Shown here in pieces: positions 45,541 through 58,160 of a stretch of DNA of 64,000 nucleotides. Positions within the stretch are counted from its first letter, which is position 1; every line of letters starts with the position of its first letter. Origin of the DNA: Bryum argenteum (taxonomy: Eukaryota; Streptophyta; Bryopsida; Bryales; Bryaceae); contig CM073321.1 of the NCBI GenBank assembly GCA_037043015.1, forward strand, positions 36,124,101 through 36,188,100. The letters run 5' to 3'. The notes under the pieces are model-generated. The model worked only from the letters and a program-made list of their open reading frames with translations. It made no database searches and was not told where the DNA came from. Position numbers and translations under genes: made by a program.

Positions 45541-46295
45541 CCGAAGACACCCGACCCACGCGGGCCACGGCCGCAACCATGTATCCGGATGAAATTAACG
45601 TAGATGCTTTTCAACCTGGCAGGATTGACGGCTGCTGGGAATGTGGATCACCTCATCATAGTCGGGGTCAATGCGCAGTTTTGAAGCAACGTTGGGCCAA
45701 TATCCGTACCTCCGCAGACACCAAGGCAACCACAGGCAGCTCCGAAGTAAACCCAAGCAATGGAAGAGGGGGAGTTACGCTTACCTAATTCCATGGATCC
45801 AATGTGGCTACCATAAGCACTGCTGCGGTAACCACAAGATCCAAAGCTATCATGTATAATCACGTGGTGGAACACCGCAAACCTTTTGCGGTGCAACAGT
45901 AGAAAAGATTGCATAACCTCAGAACAGAGATTCAAGCTGACCTTCAAACACATGTGGTCCCACACCCGCAACATGTCTTGGACAAATCCAACGTACGGAT
46001 CACCTTAGCTAACTTACTGAAAATCGGTCCGAAACTGCAATCATACATGCAAAATATGCACAAAAAGACAAACACGGCCATGGCTACGTGTTACCCGACT
46101 GACGTCATCAGGTAACCACGGCGGCCAAAGCGGGAGCAGCAGCGGCAACAGGGATAGCGCGGCACTTTCGGCGGAGGCAACAGCAGTTAACTTCAGATGC
46201 CTCGGCAGTCGATAAGGGCACCGCCCGGTTTCGAGGACATCCGTGGCAGCCGTTGTATAAGAAGCAGTAGAAAATAGAAGAGAGGACTCGTTTTT
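45541..46295 (+). mobile_element. Remnant A0 of the Tat-like gypsy family (gag fragment joined to 3' tail)
   Basis: 45541-46080 matches the gag end of element A: DEINVDAFQPGRIDGCWECG with the knuckle CWECGSPHHSRGQC, then RLHNLRTEIQADLQ. Near 46090 it jumps to the 3' untranslated tail (GGGATAGCGCGGCACTTTCG), with pol and the extra ORF deleted. The tail 46145-46290 is almost identical to 54290-54435 of element A. It leads into the LTR at 46296. Confidence 0.75.
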
Positions 46296-46878
46296 TGGTA
46301 GTCACCGTAGAAGCATAGGTTCGCCATACACTGAGCACACACACTCACATGTATTCCGATATGATGTTTTGAATATGAAGGCCAAGGGCCGAAGTCTTCC
46401 TCTCCCATGTCTGCATTTTAAATTCCTCTCTCTCTCTCACTCTGTCTACTTACTGAGGATTGCAATGGTTAACCTTGGATAGAACCCTAACCTCCCTTTT
46501 CTTGATTGTACGTCGTCTGTGTCTCCGGCCTTGCTGGGTCTCCGCGGTTTCCAAGTTAGCACTGGCGGATCACCGAGCCAGGGATACAGCCTCGGTAAAG
46601 TCCAGCAGTCCCGAGCTTCGGGACTTATGCACCCGACTGCGGAGCACTGTACAGCTTTATGTGCACCCCACCACCTCGGTATCAGTATTGACCGTGGTTC
46701 TACGTAAGGATCTCGTTCTCCCTCAAATCTCAGCCAGTGTCACCAAAGTCAACCCTCTGCTCCTAATTCAGACTGGGCGCTTCTCAGCCCACTTAACAGC
46801 CGTCTAAACATTACTAAAAAAGCTATCTTCGGTGTATGAGCTCGTAAAGTATTCCATTCCTCGTTACCCCGGTCATCA
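46296..46878 (+). mobile_element. LTR of the Tat-like gypsy element A (5' LTR)
   Basis: About 583 bp from TGGTAGTCACCG to GGTCATCA. It is preceded by a polypurine tract (AAAATAGAAGAGAGGA) of A0 and followed at once by a primer binding site, so it is shared between A0 and A. It has a (CT)n stretch near 46423. The matching LTR of element B is at about 61405-61975. Boundaries are set by comparison and by TG/CA, and could be off by a few bases. Confidence 0.7.
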
Positions 46879-46880
46879 TT

Positions 46881-46898
46881 TTGGCGACCATGCTGGGG
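46881..46898 (+). promoter_or_regulatory. Primer binding site of element A
   Basis: TTGGCGACCATGCTGGGG just after the LTR. The pattern TGGCGAC..TGCTGGGGA is that of Tat/Ogre-type plant gypsy elements, which prime with a tRNA 3' end. The exact tRNA cannot be named here. Confidence 0.6.
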
Positions 46899-46953
46899 AT
46901 GGAATGTTGAGTCATCCCGAAGAACAGAATAGAAAAACATCAAACAGGACACA

Positions 46954-48361
46954 ATGCCTCCACGAAAAGCAACAGAGAAAACCACGGAACTTGAGGAGGC
47001 CATACCCCAAGATGACCAAGATACCACGAGAGAACTGCTCCAGTGGAGGAAACAACAAATGACAGATTTGGCGGCGAAAAACGACGCCACCAATGCCAAG
47101 ATCGAATTATTAAATTCGCACTATCTCGAAGGGGTAGGAACATTGACAACTGTTCCGCCCATCGTTACCATGGCCGGACCATCACAGCTACCACCTATTG
47201 ATCCAGCCATAGCCGCTTCTATGGCATCTAGAGAAAGAGACCGACTCATCAAGTTGCCGAAGATACCTTACACAGTCTTTGATGACTCCGGTGACCCTGA
47301 TTGGCACGTACGCAGGTTTAAAGGAATAGCGCGAACCAACGGTGTCACCAGCACCGAAGACTTACTGAACATTTTCGGGACCACGCTTTAAGGCAACCAC
47401 ATCAATTGGTACATTGATTTCGAGGCCGAGCATTTGTTACCAACATGGGAAGAAATGGAGCGTAGTTTCTTGCAGAAATTCCGAAAGCTGAAAACAAGCT
47501 CAGAAATACTTCGAGCTTTAGGAAACATACAGCAAGAAAGAAACGAACCTGTCGACAAGTTTTACGACAAGATTCAAGCAACTGGCAGACAAACTCAGTC
47601 AACGGCCAGAAGAAGACTACCTATGCAAATGGTTCAAAAAGGGCTTGCTACCGTGGATACAACAGGGCATCATCATCTGCGGTGTAAAAACACTGCAGGA
47701 CATACTCACAGCTGCCAATGACATCAGCCGGGAATTCAGTGTCATTGACAAAACGCAGACACCGTTGCTTCCGCTACCGACACCAAGAGTGTCCATCCGG
47801 CCAGCGACAACACCATGCACCACTCGTGGCAAATTACACGCAGGACGATGTTGGTTTTCGAATGCACCCGCAAGAACCGAGGATACTCGGCCCATGCGAA
47901 CCAAGGCAGCATCGATGTATCCAGAGGAAATCAACGTGGACGCATTCCAACCTGGCAGAAACGATGGGTGTTGGGAATGCGGATCACCGCACCACAGACG
48001 GGGCCAATGCCCGGTGTTGAGGCAGCGCTGGACAAACACCCGTGCTACCGCGGACACCAAGCCACACCCCAGCAGCTCCGAAGCTAACGCAGGCAACAGA
48101 AAGGGGGGAGTTACACTTACAGAAGTCCACGGCACCAACATGGCTACCATAAGCACCGCCGCGGTAACTACAAGATCTAAGGCTATCTTGGATAAACATG
48201 TGATAGAACACCGCAAGCCTTTCGCGCAACAACATTGGGAACGATTACACAATCTGCGGACACAAATTCAAACCGACCTGAAAACCGCGGTAGTCCCAAA
48301 CCTAACAGGTATTAGAAAAAACCGACGTACGCATCACATTACCCAATCTGTTGAAAATTAG
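46954..48361 (+). pseudogene. Gag of element A
   Basis: Starts MPPRKATEKTTELEEAIPQD. The capsid region has KLPKIPYTVFDDSGDPDWHV and LPTWEEMERSFLQKF, typical of Tat/Athila gag. A TAA at 47389-47391 (probably Gln before) and a frameshift near 47590 break it. The second block 47645-48361 has the zinc knuckle CWECGSPHHRRGQC and a Thr/Arg-rich tail. Confidence 0.8.
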
Positions 48362-49325
48362 CCTGGAACTGCAAACATACCTACAAAATATGCACAAACT
48401 CCCAACGGCGGCCATAACAACCGTGGAAATTAATGCGACAACCATAGACACCGATGCAGCCGTCATACATGTCCGATTAGGACAACACCAATTGGCCAAT
48501 GTATTAGTTGATGGAGGTTCCGGAGTCAACGTTATCAGCAATCACCTGCGACAATAGCTAGAACTACCACATCCAACAACAGCTCAATTCGTCTTACGAA
48601 TGGCGAATGATGCCCCGGTAACCCCATTGGGGATACTTTCTACCGTGGCCATCACCACTCACGGTATCTCTACACCGGCAACCTTTGTTGTCATCGACAT
48701 GCCAGATAGTAGTAATTTCCCTATGATTTTGGGCCGACCGTGGTTAAGAGACATGAATGCAATTCATGACTGGGCTAGGAATCAAATCAGAATTTGGAGA
48801 TGCGGAAAAACCATGATAATTCCCGTGGACAGCTGTATCACTCGAGAAAGAATCAAACAGATAAGGAATCAGGCTGGCACAGCCTGGGGACAAGGTCTCA
48901 CGCACGAGCAAGAAGCCTTGGTATTCCACGGCGACCCCGATCTGATCCCGCTGGCGGAGATTCACTTGGCCAGCGTAGTTTCGGAAGAAGATACCCTCGA
49001 TATCCCACCCAGGTTCACCACCGAGGTTTCCGAAGGGGTCATCATTGATAAAACTCCGGCAACCGAAGCTTTGAGCAAACAAGTAGTAACCGGGTGGACA
49101 CATGGCTCCAAAGAACAAGTACAGTTGGTCAACCTCGGCACCGAAAACGAACCAAAGAATGTCAAGATCAACGCCGACGCGCCTGAAGATATCAAACAAG
49201 CTACCATAGCTCTCTTCAAAGAATACCATAATATTTTTGCCTGGACGCATGAAGACTTAAAGGGGATACCGAGGACTATAGCTAAACACACCATAGATCT
49301 GGTACCAAATGCTCACCCAGTGTAG
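48362..49325 (+). pseudogene. Protease and RT leader of element A
   Basis: Retropepsin active site VLVDGGSGVNVISNHL, the DGGS form common in Tat/Athila elements. The flap side is FPMILGRPWLRDMNAIHDWA. A TAG ends the first piece at 48555-48557. The leader then reads KEYHNIFAWTHEDLKGIPR before a TAG at 49323-49325, where element B has CAA. Confidence 0.85.
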
Positions 49326-49340
49326 CAACGCAGATACCGA

Positions 49341-51758
49341 ATGAATCCGAACTATGTTGCCAGAGTCAAAGCAGAGCTAGACAAGCTGCTCTATGCCAAA
49401 TTTATATCCCCGGTAGACTCGGCACCCTGGCTGTCTCCAATGGTCATCATTCCCAAAAAGAATGGCGCCTTACGAATCTGTGTGGATTTTCGTAAACTTA
49501 ATGCAGCAACCAAGAAGGATCACTATCCTTTACCTTACATGGAGGAAATCATTGACGAAGTAGCTGGACATGAGATGTACTCATTTCTGGATTGTTTTTC
49601 CGGCTATTATCAAGTTGCCATGGCAGAGCAAGACAAGAACAAGACCGCGTTTTCCACGGAGTGGGGTCCATATCAATTTGAAAGAATGCCGTTTGGGGCA
49701 AAAAACGCACCAATGACATTTCAACGTGTCATGGAATTGATTTTTTTGCCCCTACTTAAAGAAATTCTTCCGTATCTACCTAGACGATGGCACAGTGTAC
49801 GGACGAATGCAAGACCATGTTAGCCAGCTAAGACAAATTTTTCAGGCCTGCAGAGAAAACGGGGTAAGCTTGATGCCGACAAATGTATGTTCCTTTTCTT
49901 CGTAGGAGTCATCCTAGGTTATATTGTTTGCAAATATGGCAAACTCCCCGACCCATCCAAGATCCAAGACATCCTAGATATGACTCCACCTAAAGATCAA
50001 AAAGGCGTCCAAAGATTGCTTGGTATGTCACAGTTCAACAGAATTTACATCGAAAAGCTAGCGCATCTGACGGCACCGATAGCTGCCTAAAATCATGCCG
50101 GGTATTCCTACCCCCGAGATTGGACCCCGGCAGCACAGATAACGTTAGATAAAATCAAACAAGCATATTCACAGGCACCGATACTGCTGGCACCTAACTG
50201 GGCCAAGCCCTTCCACGTCCACACAGATGCCTCCAAGATCGCCGTGGGAGTGATGTTAGCACAAAATGTCAACGACAAGCATGATCAACCGGTGGCATAT
50301 GCTAGTAGGTTGTTGAACCAAGCAGAACGAAATTATTCAACCACGGAGAGAGAAGCGCTAGCAATGGTCTACGCGGTCAAGAAATTTCGACATTACCTGT
50401 TAGGAAACAAGTTTAGATTCATGGTGGATCATCATAGTTTATCTTACTTAGTGAACCAACCTTTGATCACCGGAAGAGTCGCTCGGTGGATCATGATCCT
50501 CATGGAATATGACTTCGAAGTAGTCTTTGTGCTAGGAAAACGTCACATCGTCGCAGACTACCTTTTACGCGACACCAATGCTACCGAAGAAGGCATAGAT
50601 GATTCATTTAATGAGCCATATATACAAGCTGCCTCAATACAGGCCTCCATGGATACCACGGAAGCTCCGACTGACTACAGACAGGATATCATGGCTTACT
50701 TAAGTCAAGGACTGATTCCCAATGGGCTAACATGCACCCAAAAAGTCAGCTTTGTGGGAACTACGTTACCCTACACGGTGGTTGACGATAGACTGTACCG
50801 AAAAGGTGCAGATCTGGAGATCAGGCTCTGTGTACCCACCGGGGAGCAGCATCAAATCATAGATAGTCTCCACGCTGGCCCCGCTGGCGGACATCAAGGC
50901 CCGGATACCACAGTTCAGAAAATACTTGCTGCCAAGTATTGGTGGCCCACGTTACACAAGGATGTCAACGCATACATTAAAAATTGCCACGTATGCCAAA
51001 CAGCAACCACCAATTTTCAGCATCAAGGAAAAGTACCACTCAAATCGATACCACCGTTGGGACCATTTCAGCGATGGGGACTTGATTTTGTCGGTCCAAT
51101 TAAACCAGCCACAAAGCAGGGATACAAGTATATTTTGGTGGCCACGGATTACACTACCAAATGGGTAGAGGCAAAACCGTTACGCAACAATACTGCGATG
51201 GTAATGGCTATTTTTCTCTACGAAAACATCATTACCCGCTTCGGGTGCCCCTTAGAAATTGTCTCAGATCAACGCACCCATTTCGTCAACGCAGTCATCG
51301 AAGATCTCATGGACAACCATCTCATCCAACACAGGACTAGTACAGTTTATTATCCTCAAGGAAATGGACAAGCAGAGTCCACCAACAAGACCATTTTAAC
51401 CATGCTGCGCAAATTTGTAATGGCTAACCAAGGCGACTGGGATGATTGTCTACCCGCAGCTCTATGGGCCTACAGAGTGGCTACTAAAGCAGCCACCCAA
51501 CACAGCCCATTCGAGTTAGTTTATGGAGTGCAGCCGCTGTTACCGACAGAATACATTGTACCAACATTCCAGTCCATACAACCTCGGGAATATCAACCTT
51601 ACCGCATCTTGGCAGCCCGTATACAGGACCTACACAGACTCGAAGAATTCCGTGGAGATGCCAGACTCAACATCCTACGAAGACAAGAACTTAGTGCCAA
51701 GTATTTCCAAGGTACTAAGCCTCCTCGGGTATTCCAAAAAGGGGATCTGGTACTATAG
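49341..51758 (+). pseudogene. RT, RNase H and integrase of element A
   Basis: RT: KNGALRICVDFRKLNAATKK, FLDCFSGYYQVAMAEQDKN, RMPFGAKNAPMTFQRVM. The YLDD box is present but one frame over, after a shift near 49755. RNase [45 protein letters not shown]. Integrase: [10 protein letters not shown] with CHVCQ (HHCC), then [47 protein letters not shown] (D, D, E). The block 50244-51758 (504 codons) is free of stops. The integrase tail [15 protein letters not shown] ends just before the extra ORF region. Confidence 0.9.
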
Positions 51759-52556
51759 TGTCCAAGAGATTCAAAAATTAGAAAATCCAAATTAGGGACA
51801 ATTTGGCACGGACCTTACAGGGTGCAATTAGTTTTGTCAAATAATACAGTTCTCTTGGTCAACAACGACAACTACAATAGCCAGGCAACTATTGTTAACA
51901 CAGCAAAATTAAAACAATACCATTCCAACACTCCAGACCAACAGCCAACTGTTAGTCTAGGTCAACTACAAAATTTGCTGTCCACGGAAGCCAAAGGGCA
52001 GAAATCGCAGCAGGATATTACCGACTCAACAGACCCCGGGGAGACCAAGGATGCCGCAGATAACACAATTACCCAAGGGGCAAGTTTGCCCCTCATTTAT
52101 TTATATCACGTCCAAGTGGTCTTTTTTCACACCCAAAAGAATTCATGCTGCAATCATCACATGGACACCGAGGACAATATTGCCCAAGGAGGAGACCCCC
52201 TCGAGTGGCCTACACTAGCCAACAGATACCATCACAGGCCTTCAACCGCCGCCGAAATGGCCTTTGGTCGATTGCCACTGACAGTGATAACTCCCACTCA
52301 GCCGCCTTTTACTCCCACTACTGCGGAAACCGAGGACAACAAAAGGCCGTTGAAGACTCACTGCCCTCATTTGCGGCCTCACACAGTGCTTCACTGTCTC
52401 ACAGCTCGTGCTTCCTTGCCGCGCCGCCTTTGCCCTCTACCGCCTTCTTCCTTGCAGATTGAGCTACACAATCCCACCGCTCGGTGCTTTTCCACGGTAT
52501 CCATAGCTTCTCGCAATTTGACTCCACAGAAACCTAAGCCAGAAGCACCCTTCATC

Positions 52557-54416
52557 ATGCCGAGGCACCTCCTCGATTGGCGCAGCAGGATTGACGGTGT
52601 GTGGACGCAAAACACAGGACTTCACCGATTTTGGGAAGATATGAAGACTTGGAAGCTCAATGTTAACCACTGCAGGCAATTCGTGGATACCATGAAGCCG
52701 CAGAGCTGCGGAGGGACTTACCCCACCGGCACCGTGGATGGCGTGGAGGTGCATTTCTCTGCAGCATACCTATACCACCAATATGGGTGGGACGGCACCG
52801 GCATCACACAATGGACAGAAGACTGCGGTTTTCAAAAGCCAGACATTGCGCAGAGGATACCGGGGTTGGAACCAAGAGAGAAGGGCTACGATACCTACGC
52901 AGTTGGAGCGATGCTGAAGGAGCCGTGGTTTTCACGCATCCGCGGCATCATCAGTCAGATCTACTGTCGGTGCAACTGCAATTACGTGTTGCCCGCACAG
53001 TTAGAGCTGCTTTTTCTCGCAGATGCAGGAGCTAAGGTGAACTGGAGGATGTTTTTCGAGGATCACCAGCGTCTTGAGTTACAGAACCATCAAAGGTTCG
53101 CCGACTACTCCAGCTCCATCGGGCCATTTCTGTCCACCTACATCATGCGATATCTACAGTATCACAAGGTGAACGGCAAATTACCGCCAATGTCAACTTT
53201 CGTGGAGATTCAACGCCGGAAGCTACCGTCACCGATGAAACCTATCAGGGACGCCGCTGCACTAAGCACAAACAAGAGACAACGGACTGATGACGAGGGA
53301 CCCTCCACCAACGCAAGTCACACACTCGCGGACCAACTTGATGCACAGGCGTCAGCTATGGCAGCATGTGTAGACAAAGTACTACGGCACTTGCAAGCTA
53401 CCGAAGGACAATAGCGACAGCTGCAGGAGGAGAAGGACCGATACTCCAAGACCACGCAAGACCTGCACACACGATTGCGCAGGAAGGAGGAGGAATTAGG
53501 TCAGGCCATTCAAAAGGTGGAGGAAGCTAACCGTACTGCCCAAACATTACAAAGCCAGCTCGCGGCGAAGCAGATTGACATACAATCTGTGACATCCAAG
53601 CTAGACAGAGTCACTAAGGAAAGGGACGGTGCAAAGGAGCAGTTGATATCCCTGATAGCGCCGAACGAGGAACTGCGGCAGCAGTGCCGGAATTTGATTG
53701 ACACCAATCCATCAAATCCTAAGGCACAGAGTCTGGAGGAGCGGCGCAAAGCTTTGGTTATCGAGGAAGAAAACTTCGAAGCCAACAAACATGCTTGGGT
53801 CCACGATGCCGCAGCAGTATTGGGGGAGATATTATTTAGGGCAATCCAACGGGGTCCTCCACTGACGGACAACATCGCAGTCAACATGGTGGCCGCCTGC
53901 ATCGAAGAAACGCTCACAAAATTGCAGTTAAACGCGGACTACGAGGGAGAATGGCAAGAGTCCAGCCACGACAACACCAATCTACCCACGGATACCACGG
54001 TCACCGAGCACCATCAGTCACCACAGCAGGTTACCGAGGCACCAGACTTCCGCGAAATAGTGGCCCATGAGGACACCATAGGCACCGAGCCGGAAGGTCA
54101 GAAAGATCAAGGTATGGACATACCGAAGGAGCAGTTACAGGATCGCTTGCACATCTCGGAACACCTTACCGACACCAAGCAGACACCCCAGGCATCACCG
54201 AGGGCAGCAGAGGAGAAGAATCAGTCACCAGCACACCCACCGACATCCTCAACGACATCCACGGCTCAACCATCAACCCCGGTAACCCCGGCAACAGGGA
54301 TAGCGCGGCACTTTCGGCGGAGGCAACAGCAGTTAACTTCAGATGCCTCGGCAGTCGATAAGGGCACCGCCCGGTTTCGAGGACATCCGCGGCAGCCGTT
54401 GTATAAGAAGCAGTAG
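52557..54416 (+). CDS. Extra 3' ORF of element A: globular head plus coiled coil
   Basis: From Met 52557 (MPRHLLDWRSRIDGVW) to 54416, about 620 codons with one TAG at 53412-53414; element B has CAA there. The frame is also open upstream from 51822, overlapping the integrase tail. Head (about 240 aa): FWEDMKTWKLNVNHCRQFV, WFSRIRGIISQIYCRCNC, LPAQLELLFLADAGAKVNW. Then a long coiled coil (EELGQAIQKVEEANRTAQTL). Then a Ser/Thr/Pro-rich variable tail. Its position after integrase is that of the env-like or extra ORFs of Athila/Tat lineages, and the head resembles in layout the plant transposon protein domain of those elements. No membrane segment is evident, so an envelope role is unlikely. Confidence 0.6.
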
Positions 54417-54473
54417 AAAATAGGAGAGAGGACTCGTATTTTGGTAGTCACCGTAGAAGCATAGGTTCGCCAT
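54417..54473 (+). other. Polypurine tract and first 32 bp of the 3' LTR of element A
   Basis: AAAATAGGAGAGAGGA at 54417-54432 is the plus-strand primer site. TGGTAGTCACCGTAGAAGC starts the 3' LTR at 54442. The LTR is cut at 54473 by the L1-family LTR that begins TGTCACATCC. Confidence 0.75.
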
Positions 54474-55140
54474 TGTCACATCCCTTTCCAAAGGATGCCC
54501 GAACACCGTGGTGAGCCAAGAGGACCCCGGGAGTGACGTTCCGGGCTTGGCAAGAGACAAGGTGAAGTGACCAAGGGGAGTCCCGAGCAAACAGCACGCA
54601 ATGGCGTCGTGCTTGGGACGAACTGGGTGGTGTGCCTTACATGGTTGGAAACCTTGTTTTAGCACGCACCCATGGGTCCAAAGAACGCGCAACTTGGAGT
54701 TGTGAGTCATGAGATATGGCTCTCCAAAGTTGAAGCGCGTTCCGAGACACTCCGGGACTTGGGAGTGTTGCCTTTCAGGACTCAAAATGTCGTCCTTCTT
54801 GGATGGCGGCATGTTACATGTCTTTGGAAAGCTCTAGACAAGAGCTTTCCAAGATGCTAAGGCTCGTGAGGAGCAAAGCAATGCTTTGGGAGATATGGCT
54901 CTCCAAAGTATCGGGACTTCGGGACTCCGGGACTGCTGCCTCCCGGGACTCCCGAATGTTCAGAGGAGCATAGCTCCCACATGCAAGCTCTGATCGGAAC
55001 AAATAAGGAGTCCATTGACATCTACTCAAAGAGCAGATGTCGAAAATGGGCTTACTCGTCCCATTTGGATAACTGAGCTACAAGTTAGCCCGAGAAGAAG
55101 ATACGGCCCGTTTTTGAGACTAAGGCAAAAACGGGTGGTC
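54474..55140. mobile_element. L1-family LTR, 3'-truncated copy inside the element A LTR
   Basis: Starts at the true LTR end TGTCACATCCCTTTCC and follows the solo LTR at 19714 with few changes for 667 bp, then breaks off after ACGGGTGGTC. The next base belongs to pol of element B, so a deletion or unequal exchange removed the rest of the LTR, the rest of A's 3' LTR and the 5' half of B. Confidence 0.8.
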
Positions 55141-58100
55141 AGGGATATTAGCCACTGTAGCCATCAATACCCATGGTATCTCTACACTGGCAACCTTCGT
55201 TGTCATAGACATGCCAGATAGTTGTAATTTTCCTATGATCTAGGACAACCTTGGTCACGAGATATGAATGCAGTTCATGACTGGGCAAATAACCAGATCA
55301 GAATCCGGAGATATGGGAATACCATGATAATCCCCGTGGATAGTTGTATCACTCGAGAGAAAGTCAAACAAATAAGAAACCAGGCTAGCATTGGATGGGG
55401 CAAAGGACTTACTCAAGAACAAGAGGCCTTGGTGTTCCACGTTGATCCAGATCTAATCCCGTTAGCAGAAATTCACTTGGCCAGTGTGGTCTCCCATGAA
55501 GAGACGCTCGATATCCCGCCTAGATTTACCACGAAAGTTTCCGAGGGAGTCACCATTGATAACACTCTGGCAACCAAGGCCTTGGGTCAACAAGTGGTGA
55601 CAAGATGGACGCATGGATCTAAAGAACAGGTGGAGTTGGTTAACCTTAGTACCGAACAAGAGCCGAAGAATGTAAAAATTAACGCCGATGCACCCAGCGC
55701 TATCAAACAAGCTACCATAGCTCTTTTCAACGAATACCAAGATATCTTTGCGTGGACGCATAAAGACTTGAAAGGGATACCGAGGTCTATAGCCGAACAT
55801 ACAATCAACCTGATACCAGACGAGCACCCGGTACAACAGCGCAGATATCGAATGAATCCTCACTACAATGCCAGAGTCAAAACGGAGTTAGACAAGTTAC
55901 TAAGTGCCAAATTCATATCTCCGGTAGACTCAGCACCATGGTTGTCTTTAGTGGTGATCATCCCCAAAAAGAACGGCGCATTACGAATCTGTGTAGACTT
56001 TCGCAAACTAAATGCGGCAACTAAAAAGGATCACTATCCTTTACCTTACATGGAGGAAATTATTGAAAAGGTAGCTAGACACAAAACGTACTCTTTCCTA
56101 GACTGTTTTTCAAGGTACTACCAAGTCGCCATGGCAAAGCAAGACAAGAACAGAATCGCTTTTTCTACAGAGTGAGGGCCCTTTCAATTCAAAAGAATGC
56201 CGTTTAAAAATGCACCCATGACATTTCAACACGTCATGGAATTGATTTTTTCCCATATTTGAAGAAGTTCTTCTGTATCTATCTAGATGATGGAACCGTA
56301 TATGGTCGTATGCAGGACCATGTTGGCCAGTTACAACAAATTTTCCAGGCCTGCCGGGAAAACAGAGTAAGTTTGAATGTAGACAAATGCATGTTCATCT
56401 TTTTTGCCGAGGTCATCTTCGGATATATTGTTTGCAAGTATGGGAATCTCCCTGATCCATCCAAGATCCAAGATATCTTTGACATGACCCCACCCACGGA
56501 TCAAAAGGGTGTCCAAAGGCTGCTTGGCACTTCGCAATTCAATAGAATATTCATAAAAAAGCTAGCCCATCTTACTGCTCCAATAGCCGCCCTAAATCAT
56601 GCAGGGTACTCCTATCTAAGGGATTGGACACTGGCCGCGCAAACCGCTCTGGACAAAATCAAACAGTCTTATTTGGAAGCCCCAATACTACTCGCCCCAA
56701 ACTGGGCCAAGCCATTCCACGGTCACATAGATGCCTCTAAAATCACCATAGGAGTCATGTTAGCAGAGAACGTCGACGACAAATACAATGAACCGGTGGC
56801 TTCCGCTAGCAGATTGCTGAACCAGGCTGAACGCAACTACTCAACCACGGAAAGAGAAGCACTAGCCATGGTCTACGCGGTCGAGAAATTTCGGCATTAC
56901 TTGCTAGGCAACAAGTTTCGTTTCTTGGTTGACCACCATAGCTTATCTTACTTAGTAAACCAACCGTTGATCAACGGGCATGTAACTTGGTGGATTATGA
57001 TTACCATGGAATATGACTTCGAGGTAGTCTTTGTACCAAGAAAGAGGCATATAGTAGCACATTACCTATCCAGGGATACCAATACCACCGAGGAAGGCAT
57101 AGACGATTCCTTTAATGAACCATATATTCAAGCTGCATCGCTGGAAGCTAGCATCGCCACCACGAGAACCCAAAACAATTGGAGACAGGGTATCATGGCC
57201 TACTTAGTTCAGAGCATCGCCCCAAGAGGACTAGCGGTCACACAGAAAATCAACTTCGTGCAAACCACGTTGCCATACACCATGGTTGACGGTAGACTGT
57301 ATCGAAAAGGGGCCAATTTCGAGATCAGACTCTGTGTACCCACAGAAGAGCAACAACAGATCATCACTAGCCTCCACGCTGGCCCCGAAGGGGGACACCA
57401 GGGACGTGACACTACGCTTAAGAAGATACTTGCTGCCAAATATTGGTGGCCTACAATACACAAGGATGTAGTCGCATATATCAGAAATTGCCACGCTTGC
57501 CAAATTGCCACCACCAATTTCCAACATCAAGGGAAGGTACCACTCAAACCCAGAATGCCATTGGGACTATTTCAGCGGTGGGGACTAGACTTTGTAGGAC
57601 CAATCAAACCAACAACCAAATAAGGATACAAATACATCCTCGTTGCTACGGACTACACCACCAAGTGGGTAGAGGCAAAGCCAATACGCAACAATACTGC
57701 CATGGTAACAGCCATTCCTTTATAAGAACATTATTACTCGTTTTGGATGCCCTTTGGTGATCGTCTCAGATCAAAGCACGTATTTTGTCAACGCAGTCAT
57801 CGACGATCTCATGGATAACCACCTCATCAAGCACATGACAAGTACAGTATATTACCCCTAAGGGAACGGTTAGGCACAATCCACAAACAAAACCACACTA
57901 ACGATGCGGCGCAAGTTTGCAATCGCTAACTAGGTGGACTATGATGATTGCTTGGCCGCAGCATTGTGGGCCTACAGGGTGGCCACTAAAGCAGCTACTC
58001 AATTCAGCCCTTTCGAGTTAGTTTATGGAACCCAGCCACTATTACCAACAGAATACATTGTTCCCACATTAAAACCATGCAGCCACGAGACAACCAACCT

Positions 58101-58160
58101 CATCGCGGTTTAGCAGCCCGCGTGGAAGATCTTCACATGCTCGAAGAATTCCGTGGAGAC
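55141..58160 (+). pseudogene. Pol of element B (protease end, RT, RNase H, integrase)
   Basis: Aligned with element A from the protease (NTHGISTLATFVVIDMPD) on. RT with FFCIYLDDGTVYGRMQDHV keeps YLDD in frame. RNase [36 protein letters not shown]. Integrase: [16 protein letters not shown]. Stops at 56173 (TGA), 57621 (TAA) and several after 57721 make it dead. Where A can be compared these are TGG, CAG, CAA or CGA. The 5' part including gag is missing. Confidence 0.85.

Noticed and set aside
52557-54416. Envelope glycoprotein call for the extra 3' ORF
   Set aside because: No signal peptide or transmembrane segment is evident; the protein is head plus coiled coil.
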